Below, in pieces: positions 1 to 15,000 of a DNA stretch of 64,000 bases. A program made the position numbers and the translations under genes. A model generated the notes under the pieces. The model searched no databases and had not been told where the DNA came from. It was given only the letters and a program-made list of their open reading frames with translations. The DNA is from Salsipaludibacter albus (lineage in GTDB: Bacteria > Actinomycetota > Nitriliruptoria > Nitriliruptorales > Nitriliruptoraceae). The DNA is taken from the NCBI RefSeq assembly GCF_019798055.1, contig NZ_JAHOPH010000005.1, positions 54,426 through 118,425 of the forward strand, in the 5' to 3' direction. Within the stretch, counting starts at the first letter, position 1; each line of letters starts with the position of its first letter.

Positions 1-3000
1 GATCGTGGTCTGGCTGGCGTCGGTCAGGTAGTTGCCGTCGGCGTCGATCGCGATCCGCCCGAAGCTGATGCCGCCCGGGAAGACGGCCGGTTCGCCGAAG
101 GCGGTCGGCCCGTCGAACACCAGGTCGCCGGCCATCCCGAAGCCGGTCAGGCCGGTGGCGGTCAGGACGCCGGTGCCGTCGGCGTTGCTGCTGTCGTCGT
201 AGACGTGGAGGACGTCGATCTGCTCGGCCTCGGCGGGCTGCACCGGGATCCCCAGCAGCGGACCGTCGGCCTCGCCCGGCAGCTTGACGGCCGGTGTCAG
301 CGAGCGGTCCACGCCCGTCGTGCCACCCTCGACCGCGAGGGGTCCGGCGAGCCCGGCCAAGAGGTGCTCGCGCACGCCGAAGATCTTGATGTTGTCGCGG
401 CCCGGTGGCGGGTCGTAGAACGGGTCGGCCTCGAGCGTCACCGTGACGGGGATCCACCAGTTCGTCGCATCGAACGTCACGGTCATGGCGATGCGCTGGA
501 TCTGGATGGCGCCTGCGGCGAAGGCAGCGGTGCCGGCGCCACTGACCGGGACCAGGCGCAGGATCGAGTCGATGCCGTCGGCAGTGGGGCGCTCGACCAG
601 CAGGATCTTGAAGTCCCCGGTGACCCCACCCTGGGTGAGGCGGACCAGCTGGCCCTCGACGAAGCCGTGGCTGAGCCAGTCGACCTCGACCAGGGCGCCG
701 CCGATCTCGATCCAGGTGCCCTGGATGCGCAGGAGCGACTTCGAGGCAGGGTTGCCCGGGTGGCTGTCCACCGGCGCGAGCACCGCCACCGTGCCGGTGT
801 AGAAGCCGGTCGGGTCGGCGCGCATGATGCTGACGGCGGCCGCACCGGGTGCGAAGGCGGCGCCGGCGACGGTGATGGTCGACGCCGTCACCGCCAGGAT
901 CCGCCGGGCCTGCAGTGCGGTGGTGGCGTTGGGTCCACCGACGACCTGGATCCACGCGCCGACCACGAACCCCTCGGCCACGAAGCTGCCCAGTTGGCTG
1001 CCGGCACCCCGGGTGATCGTGACACCGGTGAACACCGCGGTGCCGCGGAAGCCCTCGGTGGCGCGGTAGTCGCCGACCGGGGACAGGGTGACGCCCGGAC
1101 CGGCGACCACGTCGGTCTGGCCATCCGTGAGGATCTCGATCGTCACGGGCGCCGTCGGCGCGCTCGTGAGTCGGATGGTGTAGTCGTCGCGGTCGACGTC
1201 GTTGACGGCCTGGCCCGGCTCGCGCGTGACCACGACCGTGTCCCGGCCCGACAGGTCGACCACGACGCCCGGCGTGTCGTCGTCGAGGACCGTGATGCCG
1301 ATGCGCTTGCTGTCCCCCACCGCGAGGTAGCCGGCATCCGGGGTCGCGCCGTCGTCACCGGCGATCGCGGCGATCGTGTGCGTCACGGCGGTCGTGCGAC
1401 GGTCCTCCCGGACGAAGTCCTGGGAGGCCGCCACCCGGACGAACACGGGCAGGTACCAGTCGGTCGCGTCGAACTGGATGGTCGGCGCGACCCGGACCAA
1501 CGTGATGACGACGGCCGCGGCATCGGCGACGGCGACCCGCGACGACAGCGTCAGCGTGGTCGCGGTGACGGCCGTCACGCGGACGACCAGGCCGTCGTTG
1601 GTTCCGCCCACGATGCGGACCCAGGTGCCGGGCGTGAAGCCGGCCGCCTGGAAGTCGACGCCTGCGCCGGCGTGGACGCGGTAGGCAGCGCCGCTCGCGC
1701 CCGTGAACGAGATCGGGCCGGTCACGGCACCGGCGCCGGCGGTGCCGACCACGCGCCATGCGAACCGCGGGTCGGCGCTGGTGAGCACGACCTCCTCGTC
1801 GGACAGGGCCAACTCGACGGTGACCGTGCCGCCCGTGGGCGCCGTGGCAAGTTCCACGATCCACGTGTCGACGATGCCCGTCGTGGCGTCGCCCTCCAGC
1901 ACCCGGGTGGTCCCGTCCTCGACGGTCGGGTCGTCGTGCTCCACCTCGGTGATGATGACTTCCGCGAGGTCGTTGTCACGGACCACGACCTCGACGTTGC
2001 GCACGGCGACATGGTCGAACTCCGGGTCGGCGGAGATGACCGAATGGCTGACGGTCACCACGCGTTCGCCCTCGGCCAACAGGTCGTCGAAGGCGAACAC
2101 CGAGATCGTGAACTCGGGGCCGGACGCGTCCGGCGTGGTCCAGTCCGCCGGGTCGAACACCAGCACGACGGCCCGGTCCCGGACCAGGACGACCTGGCCG
2201 TTGATCGAGATCGTGTGGGAGAAGTCGTCCAGCGTGATCAGTCCGCTGCCGGCCGCGACCAGGATCGACTCGCCGCACTGGGCGCCCGCCACCTGCTGCC
2301 CGGCCACGTCCACGCAGGGCTGCAGGTCGGCTTCCTGCTGGGCGGACCGTGCCGCCGAGACCGTCACGTAGACCGTGGCCGTGGGCTTCTTCGCCAACCG
2401 CACCGTGTACGTGTCGACCGACCCGGGCCCGTACCCGGCCGGCGACCCACCCTCACGGACCGACGTGAAGCCGTCCGACTCCGTGATGATGACGAGCCCG
2501 GTGCCCTGGCCGGCGAGGTTGACCTCCACGCCCGGGGCCACCTCGGTGTCCCAGTCCGGGTCGGACGACTCGACCGCGTGGTCCACGACGCCCGAACCCC
2601 CCTCCAACTCCCGCGTGACGATGTCCTCGACGACGTCCCCACCCACCGAGATCGTGTCACTGCCCAGGCCACCGATCACCCGGGTGGCGACGCCGAAGGG
2701 CGTCGACAGGACGAAGATCTCGTCGTCACCCTCGAGGCCGTCGACTTCCACGACCTCGACGTTGGCGTAGCGGACGTTGATGCCGGCCCCGAAGATGCCC
2801 TCGGCCGTGACCACGATGTCGTCGGGGAACTCGGTGCCCAGGATGACCACCTTGTCGAAGCCCGACCCGCCATCGATCGACACCGGGGCGTTCACGTTGT
2901 AGGCGACCTCGTCCTGGCCTCCGCCGGTGCGGATGAAGGTGTCCTCGGCGGTGGAGAACCCGCCGCCGCCGACGATCGGGTAGGCGATGCCGTCGGCGTC

Positions 3001-6000
3001 GACCCGGATGCGCTCACGGTCCCCGGCCGGCGTGGCGATCGTCTCGGTCAGGGCGAGGGCGAAGGCCCGGACCACGAACACGTCGTTGCCGTCGTCGCCC
3101 TCAAGGCGCAGCTCGGCCTGGTTGGAGTACACCTTGAAGGTGTCGTCACCCGTGCCACCGTGGGCGACCAGCGCGACCGAGATCCCCGGTGACAGGTACC
3201 CGCGGGTCGTCGCGACGAGGGCGGGGAACACGTCCCACGGAGCCAGGCCGCCCTCGGCCTCGTCGCGATCGAACCCGAAGACCTGGCCGATCTGGAAGGT
3301 GTCGGCCCCACTGCCACCCTCGAGGCTGGTGATGGCCGAGTTGTCGTCGACCGCGAAGTAGTCGTTGCCCTGTCCACCCAGCACGCGCACCCGGCCGTTG
3401 ATGGACGTGTCGTAGTTGATGCGCTGGACCTCCTGGGGGCGAACCGACGGATCGCCGTCCGGATCACTGGCCCGGGTCTCGTCGAGCGTGCCGTGCAACA
3501 GGGCCACGAAGGCCGGGCGGTCCGCCGCCTCCCGATCGGTGCCCAGGTACTGCTCCGGGCCGGGGATCCAGGCCGCCTTGCGCAACAGGAAGATGTCGTC
3601 GGTGGGCCGCAGGTTGCCGAACTCGTCCTTGCCCTCGTCTGCGGTGTCGATGCCGTGGACGACCAGTTCGTCCACCCCGTCGTGGGGCTCCCCGGAGTCC
3701 AGCACGTTGACCACGTAGTCACGCAGGGCCCCACGCGACCCGGTCGTGTAGACGGTGTAGGTGTCGCTGCCCGCCTGGCCGTCGAGGTTGAGCGTGTGCA
3801 GCGCACCGACGTCCATGGTCTGGAGCATGTACACGACCAGGAAGTCCTCGCCATCCTCGGCCTGCAACTCCACGAAGGCCGACCCGAACACCTCCGTGTA
3901 CGACCCCAGCCACGTCTGGTCCAGCAGGATCGTGTCCACGTCGGCGTTGCCGAACACCCGCGCGATGCCGAACACGTCCTCGTCGACCAGTGGCGTCGAC
4001 AGGTCGTCGTCGACGAGGCCGGCCGTGATCTCGCCCCGCAGCAGCATGTCGGTGCCGTTGCCGACCTCGGCGGGACCCGTGTGGTAGGTGCCTTCGGCGT
4101 CCTGCTGGTCGCCGCGGACCACGATGTTCGTGCCGGCCAGGATGAAACTGTTGGACGTGTCGTCGGCGTTGAGGGCCGGCGTCCAGACGTCGTCGCCGAC
4201 CACCAGCAGCACGCTGGACAGGAGAGCCGCGATGGTTCCGTCGAGCCTGGTCGTCAGCACGTTCTCGGCGAACCAGTACGACCCGCCGTCGTGGATCCAC
4301 AGGTGCTCGTCGAGGTCATTGGTCTCACGGACCGTCAGGCTGATCGATCCGGTCGCGGCCTCGGCCAGGACCAGGTGCAGGATGCCCTCGATCTCGGTGA
4401 GCCAGATGGACCCGGTGGCACGCAGGGCGACGTCGTCGGGACCAGTTCCCCTGACCGTGGGCACCGTCGCCTCGAACCGCGCCGAGTCGATCTCGAGGTC
4501 GTTGCCGTCCTGGCCGATCGACCCGCCAGTCGCGTCCAGGTCGATCGAACGACCCCGGATGTCGACGTAGGAGGTGGCGTCGGCGGCCGACAGGATCGTC
4601 CCGGCCAGGCCGACCGGATCGGCGACCGCGTCGATGATCGAACCCGCGAGCGTCTGTGCAGCGACGTCCCCGTCGGTGTCGATGAGGTCGATGCGCAGGT
4701 CACCGCTCGTCTCGGTCAGGTAGATCCCCTGGTCGGACGTGCCCTCGGTGTCCAGCGCCAGCAGCACACCGCCGGCACCGGTTGCGTCCACGTCGATCTC
4801 GAGGAAGTTGGTGGCCTCGCCGATGCCGCCGGCCATCCCGGCGAGGCCAGCCTCCATCGTGATGTTGACGGCGGTCACGTCGGTGGGGGTCGGGTCGGTG
4901 CCCAGCACGCCGGTGCCGCTCTCGGCGTCCAGGATGCGTTCGTCGGCCAGCAGGTGCACGTCCGACCCGGTCGACGTGATGTCGCCGACGCGCAGGTCGC
5001 TCCCATCCCTACCGCCGAGTCGCTCCAGCACGGTGATGGCCCCGTTGGTGGTGATGTCGACCTTGCCGTCACCGTCGACGTCGGAGTCGACGTCGGTGTC
5101 GGCGACGATCGTGATGACCGAGTCGAAGCCACCCCCCGCGTTGCGGACGTGCTGGATCAAGATGTCCCGGCCACCCGTGATCGACGCGAACGTGACGTCG
5201 CTGTCGATGGTCGTGCGGTTGCCCCCGAAGGCACCCAGCTCGGTGTACGCGTCGCCAGTGTCGGGGCGGAAGTGACGGTCGAAGAAGCCGGAACCACTGC
5301 GGCCACAGGCCACCGACGTTGCCGGCGAGCAGTCGTCCTCGCGGGGGTTGCCCGGCGGCGTGCGGAACAGGGGCGAGGTCGGCTGGCTCGACCGTGCGGT
5401 GAGCAGCAGCACCTTGACCGGTGCCACCTCGACCGGGGTCAACTCCTGGGCGGTGTCCAGCAGGTGGACATCGGCGTCGTTGCCGGCGTGGAAGATGTCG
5501 ACGGTGACGGCGAGCGGACCGGTGGTGACGGTCTCGCGCCGCACGACCCGCAGGTCCACGACCGCATCGGAGTCGGCATCGACCCGCAGCGTCGCGAGTC
5601 GCAACTGGGCATCGAGGTCGACGAACTGGACGAGCTCGACCGGGATGGGGCGCCGGGACGTGATCACGCCGGACGTCGACCGGACGTGGGTGCCGATGTT
5701 GCCCGTGTGGCCACCGAGCAGGTCGGAGTCGGCGGTCATCTCCAGGACGTTGGTGCGCAGCAGGAGGAACGGTCGCGACGGGGTGCTGCCCACGACGATG
5801 TTGCCGCGGTCGTTGTCGATGATGGTGGTGCCGATGGGGTTCTCGATGGTGACCCCGACCGGATCGTCGGCCGCGGTCCCGGCCAGCCGGCCTTCCATGA
5901 TGATGTCGGACTCGGACGTCGCTGCGGTCTGCAGGTTGCGGATCTCCACCAGCGTCGGGCGGAAGCTGTGGACGATGTCGAACTCGAAGGTGACGCCCGA

Positions 6001-9000
6001 CGTGGCGTTCTCGGCCAACGACACGTTGTCGGCCGGGGTGGCCACGCCACCGGGGATGCGGTCGCCGGCGACCGTGACGAGCGGGTTCTGCGCGCCGTTC
6101 ACGACGTCGATCAGGTGGGTCACGAGGTCACGGTCCGACGCGTTCAGGATCCGGACGTGGTCCCACGTCTCCTGGTAGTCGAACAGGCCCGCGTTGCCCC
6201 AGATCTCCCCGTCGGGAGCCGAGTTGGCGCCGAAGTCACCGGTGTTGAAGCGGAACCGGGCGACGCTGCTCTGGTCGTACCGGATGTCGCCGACCACGAT
6301 CTGGCGACCGGCACCGAACGTGCTGTCCACGCCCATCGCGTTGCCCAGGTCATCGGTGACGACCACGTTCACCAGGCGCGTGATGGTGCCGAATGCGTCG
6401 ACCTCCAGGATCGGGTTGGGCTCCCCGAGCATGATGACCGTCGCCTCCCAGTACACGAGGCGGCGAGGCGTGTAGGCGCCGGGGTAGTGCTCGTCGTGGC
6501 TGACGAAGGCCCCGCCGTACGCGTCGGCGTCCTTGTCGTAGCGCGTCACGTACTGATTCGCGTCGACCGTGAGGTCGGCGGTCTTGAGGAACGACTCGTC
6601 CTGGGCCGACACCTTGGCGGACGTGGCGACCTCGGCCTCGGACGTGGCGTCGGTGTCGCCGGCGAAGCAGCGACAGCCGGCGCGCGACCTGGCCAGCAGG
6701 GACAGTCCACGCTGTTCGGCCCGGAGCCAGATCGCCTGGTTGCCGACGAGTTGGTCGCCGGTCCCGCTGCGGGTGCGCACCAGCACCTGGGCCGTGCCGG
6801 CAAGCTTCGCCCTGGCGACGGCGTCCGAGTCGGCCCCGAACGCCTTGGCCAGCGCGTCGGCGTCGGCCCGCAGCGTGACCCCGTCGACGATGGCGTCCAC
6901 GCGGATGCGGTCGCCGGTGATGCGCGCCGTCCCGGTGACCTCGGACTGGGTGGACGAACTGGGGTGCACGATCGCGGTCGCGGTGGCATCCGTGTCCACG
7001 CCCAGGCCCGAGCCGTCGCTGCTCGCGATCGCGACGCCGCGGATCGACGTGGTGGCGGCGACCACCACGTCACCACCCGCCGTCAGGATGCCCGCGACGA
7101 CGGCGCTGGTGGTGTGGCGCAGGGTGCTGTTCGCATCGGAGTGGACCCCCGCGCCCAGCCCCCCGGCGCCGCCCCGCGCCGTCACCGTGCTGTCGAGCAC
7201 CGCGGTGCCGCTGACGGTGATCGCGTCCGTGGCCAGCAACCGGGCGCCGCCGCCCACCGTCACCGTGGTGTTCGTCGTGACCGACGTGGTGGCGGTGGCG
7301 TCGCCGATCGAGACCAGGCCACCTCCTCCGCTGGTCGTGTTGGCCCCGACCAGGCCACGGTTGGTCGCCGTGACCGTGATGGTGCCGGCCTGCAACAGTG
7401 CGTTCGCGCCGATGGTCGTCGAGACGGTCGTCGTGACCGTGGCGGTGGCGGTCGCGGCCCGGACGTCGATCACCCCGCCACTGGAGCCGGACGACGACGC
7501 GGTCGGCCGGGTGTCACCGGACGGGGCGCCCGCGGTCGTGCCCAGTCCCCCGACGCCGTCCAGGAGCTGGGTCCCGCTGCCACCTGGCTTGAGGTCGAAG
7601 ACCAGCGTGTGGACCCCTTGCACGGCACTGGTGAGGTTGACGCCCTCGATCTGGAAGCGGTGGGCCCCACCCGTGACGCCGCCGTTGCCGAACGTCACGT
7701 TGGCACCCGACGTGGGCGATGTCCCGAGCTGGAAGCTGGTCGCCGTGCGGTTCTTGACGAAGTAGACCCGCCCGTCCACCAGGCCCGCCAGGGGTGCGTC
7801 GGCTGCCCGGTAGATGCGATGCACCACCTGCGTGCCGGCCGCAGAACGGTCCGGAGTGAGCGTGATCGGTGCCACCGCGATGGGTCCGGGGTCATCGTCG
7901 CCGTTGGGATCGCAGTTGTCAGGGTCGGCCACCCCGCCGACCGCCCGGCAGTAGGTGGTGGCGAGCCGGATGCGGAACGCGTCGACCCGGATCACCCAGT
8001 AGTACGCACCGGTGCCGATGAGTCCCGGACTGATCGTGGCGCCGTTGCCCCCGGTGGCGACGTAGTACACGCGATCGCCGGTGTTGAGGCCGTGGCCGTT
8101 CTGGAAGACGCCGTCCTCGTTGGGATTGGTGCCCAGGAAGATCGTGTTGTCGTTGGCGTACTGCAACTGGTTGTCACCGCTCAACAACGGCTCCCCGCTG
8201 TTGGTCCCCGTCGTGCGCAGTTCCACGGCCTGCACGTTGAACGTCTGCCCGCCCAGGGCGCGATAGGTGACGGGATCGTTGGTGGCGAACGTGTTGGCGA
8301 CGTTGACGACGTTGGTGCCGACCTGGCCGCCGTTCACGGTCACGCTGCCCGTGTTGGCGAGCGGGTCGACCAGCTTGATGGTCAGGTCGTCGACGACGTG
8401 CACCCGGTACAGCTTGCCCGCCACCAGCCCGCCGATGACACCGACGCCGGCGCCCGGGAAGTACAGCACCTCGTCGCCCTCGAGCAGGCCGTGCGCACCC
8501 CGGAACCGGATCTCGTCGGTGAGCGGGTCGACCTGGCCACCGTCGAACACCGAGCCCAACTGCAGCGAGAAGCGTGGGTCGAAACCGGCGCCGGCGACCG
8601 GCACGAGCACGGTGTACTGGCGGCCCGGAGTCAGCCCGCCGACGGTCGGCTGGCCGTTGTTCTGGTAGGTGACCAACTGGCCACTGCTGAGCCCGTGCTC
8701 CTTGGTGAAGGTGATGCGGTTGCCGCTGACACCGTCGGAGCGGTCGACGCCGCCGGCGGCGTTGAAGGTGCCGTCGCTGTAGTCCGGTGGGTCGATGTTG
8801 TGGACCGCGTCGACGGTGATGGTGCCGGCCGTGATGCGTGCTGACGCCCCGACGGCCACGGCGACGTTCGGCGTCGTCGTCACCGCGGCCCGGTAGGTCG
8901 TCACGTTGATGGCGCCCCCGGAACCCGACCGGGTACTGGCGTCGGCGTCGGAGTTGCTGACGGCACGCACCAGGACGCCGGTCGTGACGGTGATGTCGGA

Positions 9001-12000
9001 GGCACTCGACCCCAGGACGGCGTCGACGTCGGGCCGTGCGTACGCGCTCGAGTCGCTGGCGGTGTCGACGTTGATGGCCCCGCCAGTGCTCGAGTCGAGC
9101 AACGAGGTCGCCAGGTCCGACGCCTCAGCGAGCACGTCCAGGGCATTGGCGCCGGTGACGTCGCCCAGCAGGCTGGCCCTGGTCGTGCCCCGGGACGTGG
9201 CGACCGGGTCGATGTCCCCGGACACGCTGATGATGGCACCGGCGTTGGTCTTGGCGCGAGCCGTCGAGAAGTTGCCCGAGCGGGCGTCGACCGTGATCCG
9301 CCCGCTGGCGGCCAGCGTGCTCGTGGCCGATGTCGTGGCCGACACCGTGGCGCTCGCCAGCGCGTCCACCGAGGCGCTGGAGGTCTGGAAGAGCAGGGAC
9401 ACCCCGACCGAGCGGGAAATGGCCGTGGCGGCATTGGCGTCCACGAACTTCGCGCCGTCGTAGTTGTGGTGGGCACTGATCCGGATGGCACCGCCGGTGG
9501 TCGCGACGGTCCCGGTCACGGTGGTGGCGATCACGGGGCTGGTCGTGGCGTCGACATCAATACCGGACACCGTCACGCCGATGCTGACTGCCACACCCGA
9601 GGCATAGGCGTCGGCGCTGGTCGTGACGACCGACTCGACGACGACGTTCCTCGTGGCCGTGATCGAGCCCGCCACGGAGGTGGTGACCGTCGGCGAGGTC
9701 GTCGCGCGCGTCGTGACGGAGGTGGCACCGGCGCCCAGCGCCACCGCCACGGCAGCCGCGTCGGACTGGCTGGATGCCCTGACCTCGTTGCGGATCGTGA
9801 CGTCGGTCGCGGCGAGCACCTGGCCGTCGAAGCGGGTCGTGATCGTGCCGCCCACCGTGGCCGCCGGGCGGATGATGCCGACGCCCACGCCCAGTGCCCC
9901 AGCGACGCCGAGGCCGTCGGCCTGGGCACGGGCGTACACGACGTTGACGACGTCCACCGTGGTCGCCGCCGTGACCTGGGTCGCGGCGCCAACCCCGGTC
10001 GTGACGATCGGCGAGTACGTCACGTTCACCACGCCACCGACGGCGCCGGCCAGCAGGCCACCACTGCCCAGCACCACGGTGCCGAACGCCGGGGCGACGG
10101 TGTCGCCGCCGTAGGTCGGGTTGCGGTTCACACCGGCATCGGTGACGTTCAGGCGGGACCCGAAGCGCACCGATCCGCCGGCCACCGAACCGCCCGCGAC
10201 CGTGAAGGCACCCAGCGTCGGAGTGACGTTCGCGGTCACGCGGGCACCGGCGCCACCGAAGCCGACACTGGCGCTGACGCCGGTGCCGTCGGCGATGGCA
10301 TCCGCGGTGAGCTTCGCGTCGAACGTGGCGGCATGGCTGCCGGCGTCGACGGCGCCATTGCGACCCAGGTAGGCCGTGACCGTGGGGGCCGACGTCGCCG
10401 TGGTCACCGTGCCGACACCCGAGGCCAGCACCGACACGGTCGTGAGGTCTGCCTCCGCCCGCACGACGGAGGTGCCCACGGCGTCGACGTCGACGCCGGC
10501 GGCGCCCGTGGTCGTGACCGACGTGGTCGTGGTGGTCGCGGTGTCGTCGGCGGGACCGATGCGGGCCACCACGCGCGTGACGTCGCCGGCCGCGACCTGG
10601 GCACCACCACCGCCCAGGGCGCTGACCCCGACCGAACTGGCCCGGGCCGTCGTGGTCGCCGAGCCGGTGGCCAGGACCCGGACGCTGGCGCCGGTGATCG
10701 TCGCCCCGGCGGCGACACCGGCGGTGACGCCACCACTGCTCGTGGCACCCACGACCAGGACCGAGACGTCCACGAGACCCACCGACACCGTGCCTGCCGT
10801 GGCGGTCGGCGCCAGCGTGCCGGTCGCGGTCACCGTGACCGCGCCTGCCCCTGCGGCCAGGACACCACCCGCCAGTGCAGTCGTCGTCGAGGCGGCACGG
10901 GCGCTGGTGTTCGAGCCATTGCCACCGACCGCGGCGACACCGATGAACTCGGTCCTGGCCGTGGGCGTGTCGACGGCCGTCGCGGCGATGGCGATGCCAC
11001 CCGCCATGACGTCCGCCTCGGCGGTGGTCCTGGCCTGCGTGGTCGCGGCGACCGTTGCCGAGACGAACATCACGCTGATGCTGACGGCGCCCACGTTCAC
11101 GCCCAGGGCATCGGCGGTGGCCGTGTTTGTCGCCGTGGCCGTGATGGTCGCGAGCCCGCTGCCCAGCCGCACCGTCCCGGCGACGGCCGCATCACCGGTG
11201 TGGGTGACGGCCGCGTCGGCATCGGCGCCGCTGCCCGTGATGGCGGCGATCCCGAGGAAGAACGTCGTCGCGGCGGACGTGTTGGCGGCGGTCGACGTCA
11301 CCGTGAGGCTGGCGGCCGTCAGGACCGCGCCGCGCCCGACGTAGGCGCGTGTGGCGCCGCCGACCCCGGCGTCCGCGAGCATCACGTTGATCGACACGCC
11401 ACCGCCGGACCCGCCCTGGATGTCGGCGTTCGCCGTCGTCGTGGCGGTCGCGGCGATCGTGGCCGCACCCGTGAGCGTCACGTTCGTGGTCGGCGCGGCG
11501 GGGACGGCCACGCCCATCGGCGCCCCGACGAACGCCTCGGTGGTCCCGGTCGCCGTCGCGGTCGACTGCCCCCCGGCGCCGGCGATCACGCCGACGCCGA
11601 CCGGCGTGGCGTCACTGGTGGCCGTGTCGGTGGTGATCGCACGGACCAGGAGCGAGCCGGCGACGATCGTGGCGTTGCGACCCACGTAGGCCCGGTTGGT
11701 GCTCGCGACGGTGGCCACGGCCTCCACACCAGCGGCAGCTGCGGCGGCAAGGGCACCGCCGACGGCCGTGGCGGTCGCGGTCGAGGTCGACGTGGACACG
11801 ACCGAGACCAGGCCGGCGAAGGTCAGCGTCGTGAGACCTGCCGGCGTCGCCTCGGCCCTGGTCCCGACGTAGGCCTCGGTGGTGCGCGTCACGGCGGCAT
11901 CGGCGAGCGCCACCCCGAGCGCGACGCCCAGCCCGATCGCAGCGCTGACGACGTTCGCCGTCGCCGTGTGGGTCCCGGTGGCGGCGACCTGCAGCGTCGG

Positions 12001-15000
12001 GGCGGTCACGGTGACGGCGCCGCGGACGAAGGCGCGCGTGGCACCCCCGACGACGGCGGTGGCCAGCATGACCGACACGCCCAGGACGGTGCCGGCCGCG
12101 GCCCCGTCGGCCTCGGCGTCGGCCGTCAGGGTCGTCGTGGCGCGCACCACGACACCGGTCGCGGCGGCCAGGGTCCCGCCGTCGACGAAGGACTGGGTCG
12201 TGCCGTTGATGGTGCTGGTGGCATCGGCACCGGAGCCGGCCGCGCCGATGACGGCGAGCGCGACGGCGACGGCGATCGCCAGGGCCTCGGGGTTCAGCGT
12301 CGAGGTGGCCAGCACCGTGATCGCGCCCGTGCGTGCCGTCACCGACGAGGCGACGACGGCGGCGAGCACCTCGTTCTCGATGAGGTTGTCCACGACCGAC
12401 GCACCGGCAGCGATGCCCCCAGAGCCGACGACCAGCGAGGTGGCGTCGGCCACGGCGGAGATCGCCGAGCTGTCGGTGGCGGTGACGCTGACCGCGTTGC
12501 CCGCTACGACGCTGCCACCGCTGATGTTCGCCGAGGTGGACGCCGTGGAGGTGTTGAGCGCGATGGCACCCGACGCAGCGAACGACACGGACGCGGGATC
12601 GGCGGCGATGGCGAGCGAGGCCACCACCGGAACGGCGATGACGACGCTCCACTGCCTGGCCGTCACGACCACGTCACCGATGGACGACGTGACCACCACG
12701 CCGTCGATGCTGCCCGCCACGACGCTGCGGATGTCGTTGTGCGCGAAGGCGAGCCCGAGCGCGACGGACACCGAGCCACCCAACCCGACCGCGACCGACA
12801 GGCTGGCGGCCGTGGCCACCGACTGGACGGTGACGACGCCGTCGACCCCGTCCACGGCCGAGACGGTGACGTCGCCGCCGTTGGCGATGACCGTCGACGC
12901 ACGGCCGAGCGTGTTCGTGATGGCGGCCGAAGCCGTCGTGCGCACGTCGTTGAGCGTCTCCGCGCCGGCCAACGACACCGACCCGCTGCCGACACCCGAT
13001 GCCGCCACCGACACCGCGATGCCGGTCGCGTATGCACCCAGCGTGGGGGCGGTGCTGGCGGCGACCGTCACCACGCCGTCGGCCGTCACCGTCGACGAGT
13101 CGATCACCGCGACGGCGCGGTCCTCGATCAGGTTGATGGCCAGCGAGTTGGCGAACGTCGCCGAGAGCGACAGGCCGGCGGCGGCCGAGACCGCGACCGA
13201 GACCGCCGTGGCCACCGTCAGCGCCTCCGTCGTCGACGTCGCCGTGACCAGGACGTCGTCCGCGGTGACCGTGCTGGCGCCCTCGATGGCGGCCCGCGCC
13301 GAGTTCGCGAGCAGGTTGCGCGCTGCCGGCACGGTCGCGGCCACGCTGATCGACACGACGCTGACCGACACCGCGATCGAGACGGCGGTCGGCACCGCGG
13401 TGAACGTCGACCGCTCGCTGGCGGTCACGATCACGTCACCCGTGGCGGAGACGTCGGCAGCCCAGATGGACGCGTCGGAGGCGTTGGCGATGTCGTTGAG
13501 CGCGACCGCCACGCCGATCGACACGGCAACGCCCAGCGCGCCGACGCCCACTGACAGGGCAGCGACGACCGGCGCCGACACCACGGTCGAGTCGTCCGTG
13601 GCGGTCACGGACACCGACGACGCCGTCACGCCCCGGCCCTGCGCCACCAGGCTGTCGGTGACCGCCGCCGTCGCCGACATCGACACCTCGTTCACCGTGA
13701 CCGCGCCGGCGAGCGCGACGGCGCCGGCGACACCGGTCGAACCGGCCACGGCGATGGCGATGCCCACCGCGGCCGCGGTGATGGTCGGGCTGGTCGAGGC
13801 CGCCACGACGACGGCGCCCGTGGCCGACACCCGGGACGAGGAGATGGCGGCCGACACCTCGTCGGTGACGATGTTGATGCCGACGGAGGCCGACACCGTC
13901 TGGGAGAACGAGAACACGGGGTCGGCAGACGCCGCCACGGTCACCGCGGTGGCGACCATGACGATGGTGAGCGTGTCCGTCGCCGTCACCGTGACCGATC
14001 CGGCCACGATGTCGGAGCCATCCCGGATCGCGGCCGTGACGGTGTTGGAGACGACGTTGGTGGCCGAGGTCGCGGCGCCGGCGATCGCCACGGCACTCGC
14101 CACCAGCCCGACGGCCACGGCCACCGAGGCGGCCACGGGTGTGGTCGTGATGGTCGAGGACTCGGATGCCGCCACCACCACGGCCCCGCCGGACGTCACG
14201 TCCGCGGCCTCGATGACTGCGGCCACGTCGTTGTCCATCGTGGTGACGTCGACCGCGACCCCGATCGAGACGGCCGCCCCCTGCGAGCCGACCGACACCG
14301 ACAGTGCGGCCACGACGGGCACCCCGACGATCGTGGACACGTCCGATGCCGTGACCGCGACCGACCCGGCGGTGATCCCGCGGCCGTCGGCCACGAGGCT
14401 GTCGGCGATCCTGGCCGTCGACGACATGGACGTGGTCGTGGCGGTGGCCGCCCCGCCGAGCGCCACTGCCGCGGTGCCCCCGGCCGAACCCGACACGGCG
14501 ACCGCGATCCCGATGGCGGCGGAGGTGATGTCGGGCGCCGTCAAGGCAGCCACGACCACGGCACCGGTGACGTCGATCCTGGACGCGACGATCTCGGCGA
14601 CCACGACGTCGTCGACGATGTTGACGCCGACCGAGGCGGCCAGGGCGCCGGAGGCCGAGAACACCGGGTCCGCTGCCACCGCGACCGACGCCGCGGTCGC
14701 GACCATCACGATCGTCAAGGTGTCGGTCGCCGTGACCGCCACCGACCTGGCCTCGACGGAGGATCCGTCGTCGATGGCGGCACGCACGGTGTTGGACACG
14801 ATGTTGGTCGCCGAGGTCGCGGCCCCCGACAGGGCCACCGCCGTCGCGACGATGCCCACCGCCACCGCGATCGATGCCGCCGTCGGCGTCGTGGTGATCG
14901 TCGAGCTCTCGGAGGCTGTCACCGTGACCGGCCCACCGGCGACCACGTCCGCCGAGGAGATCACCGCCGAGACGTCGTTGGACATCATCGTCACGTCGAC

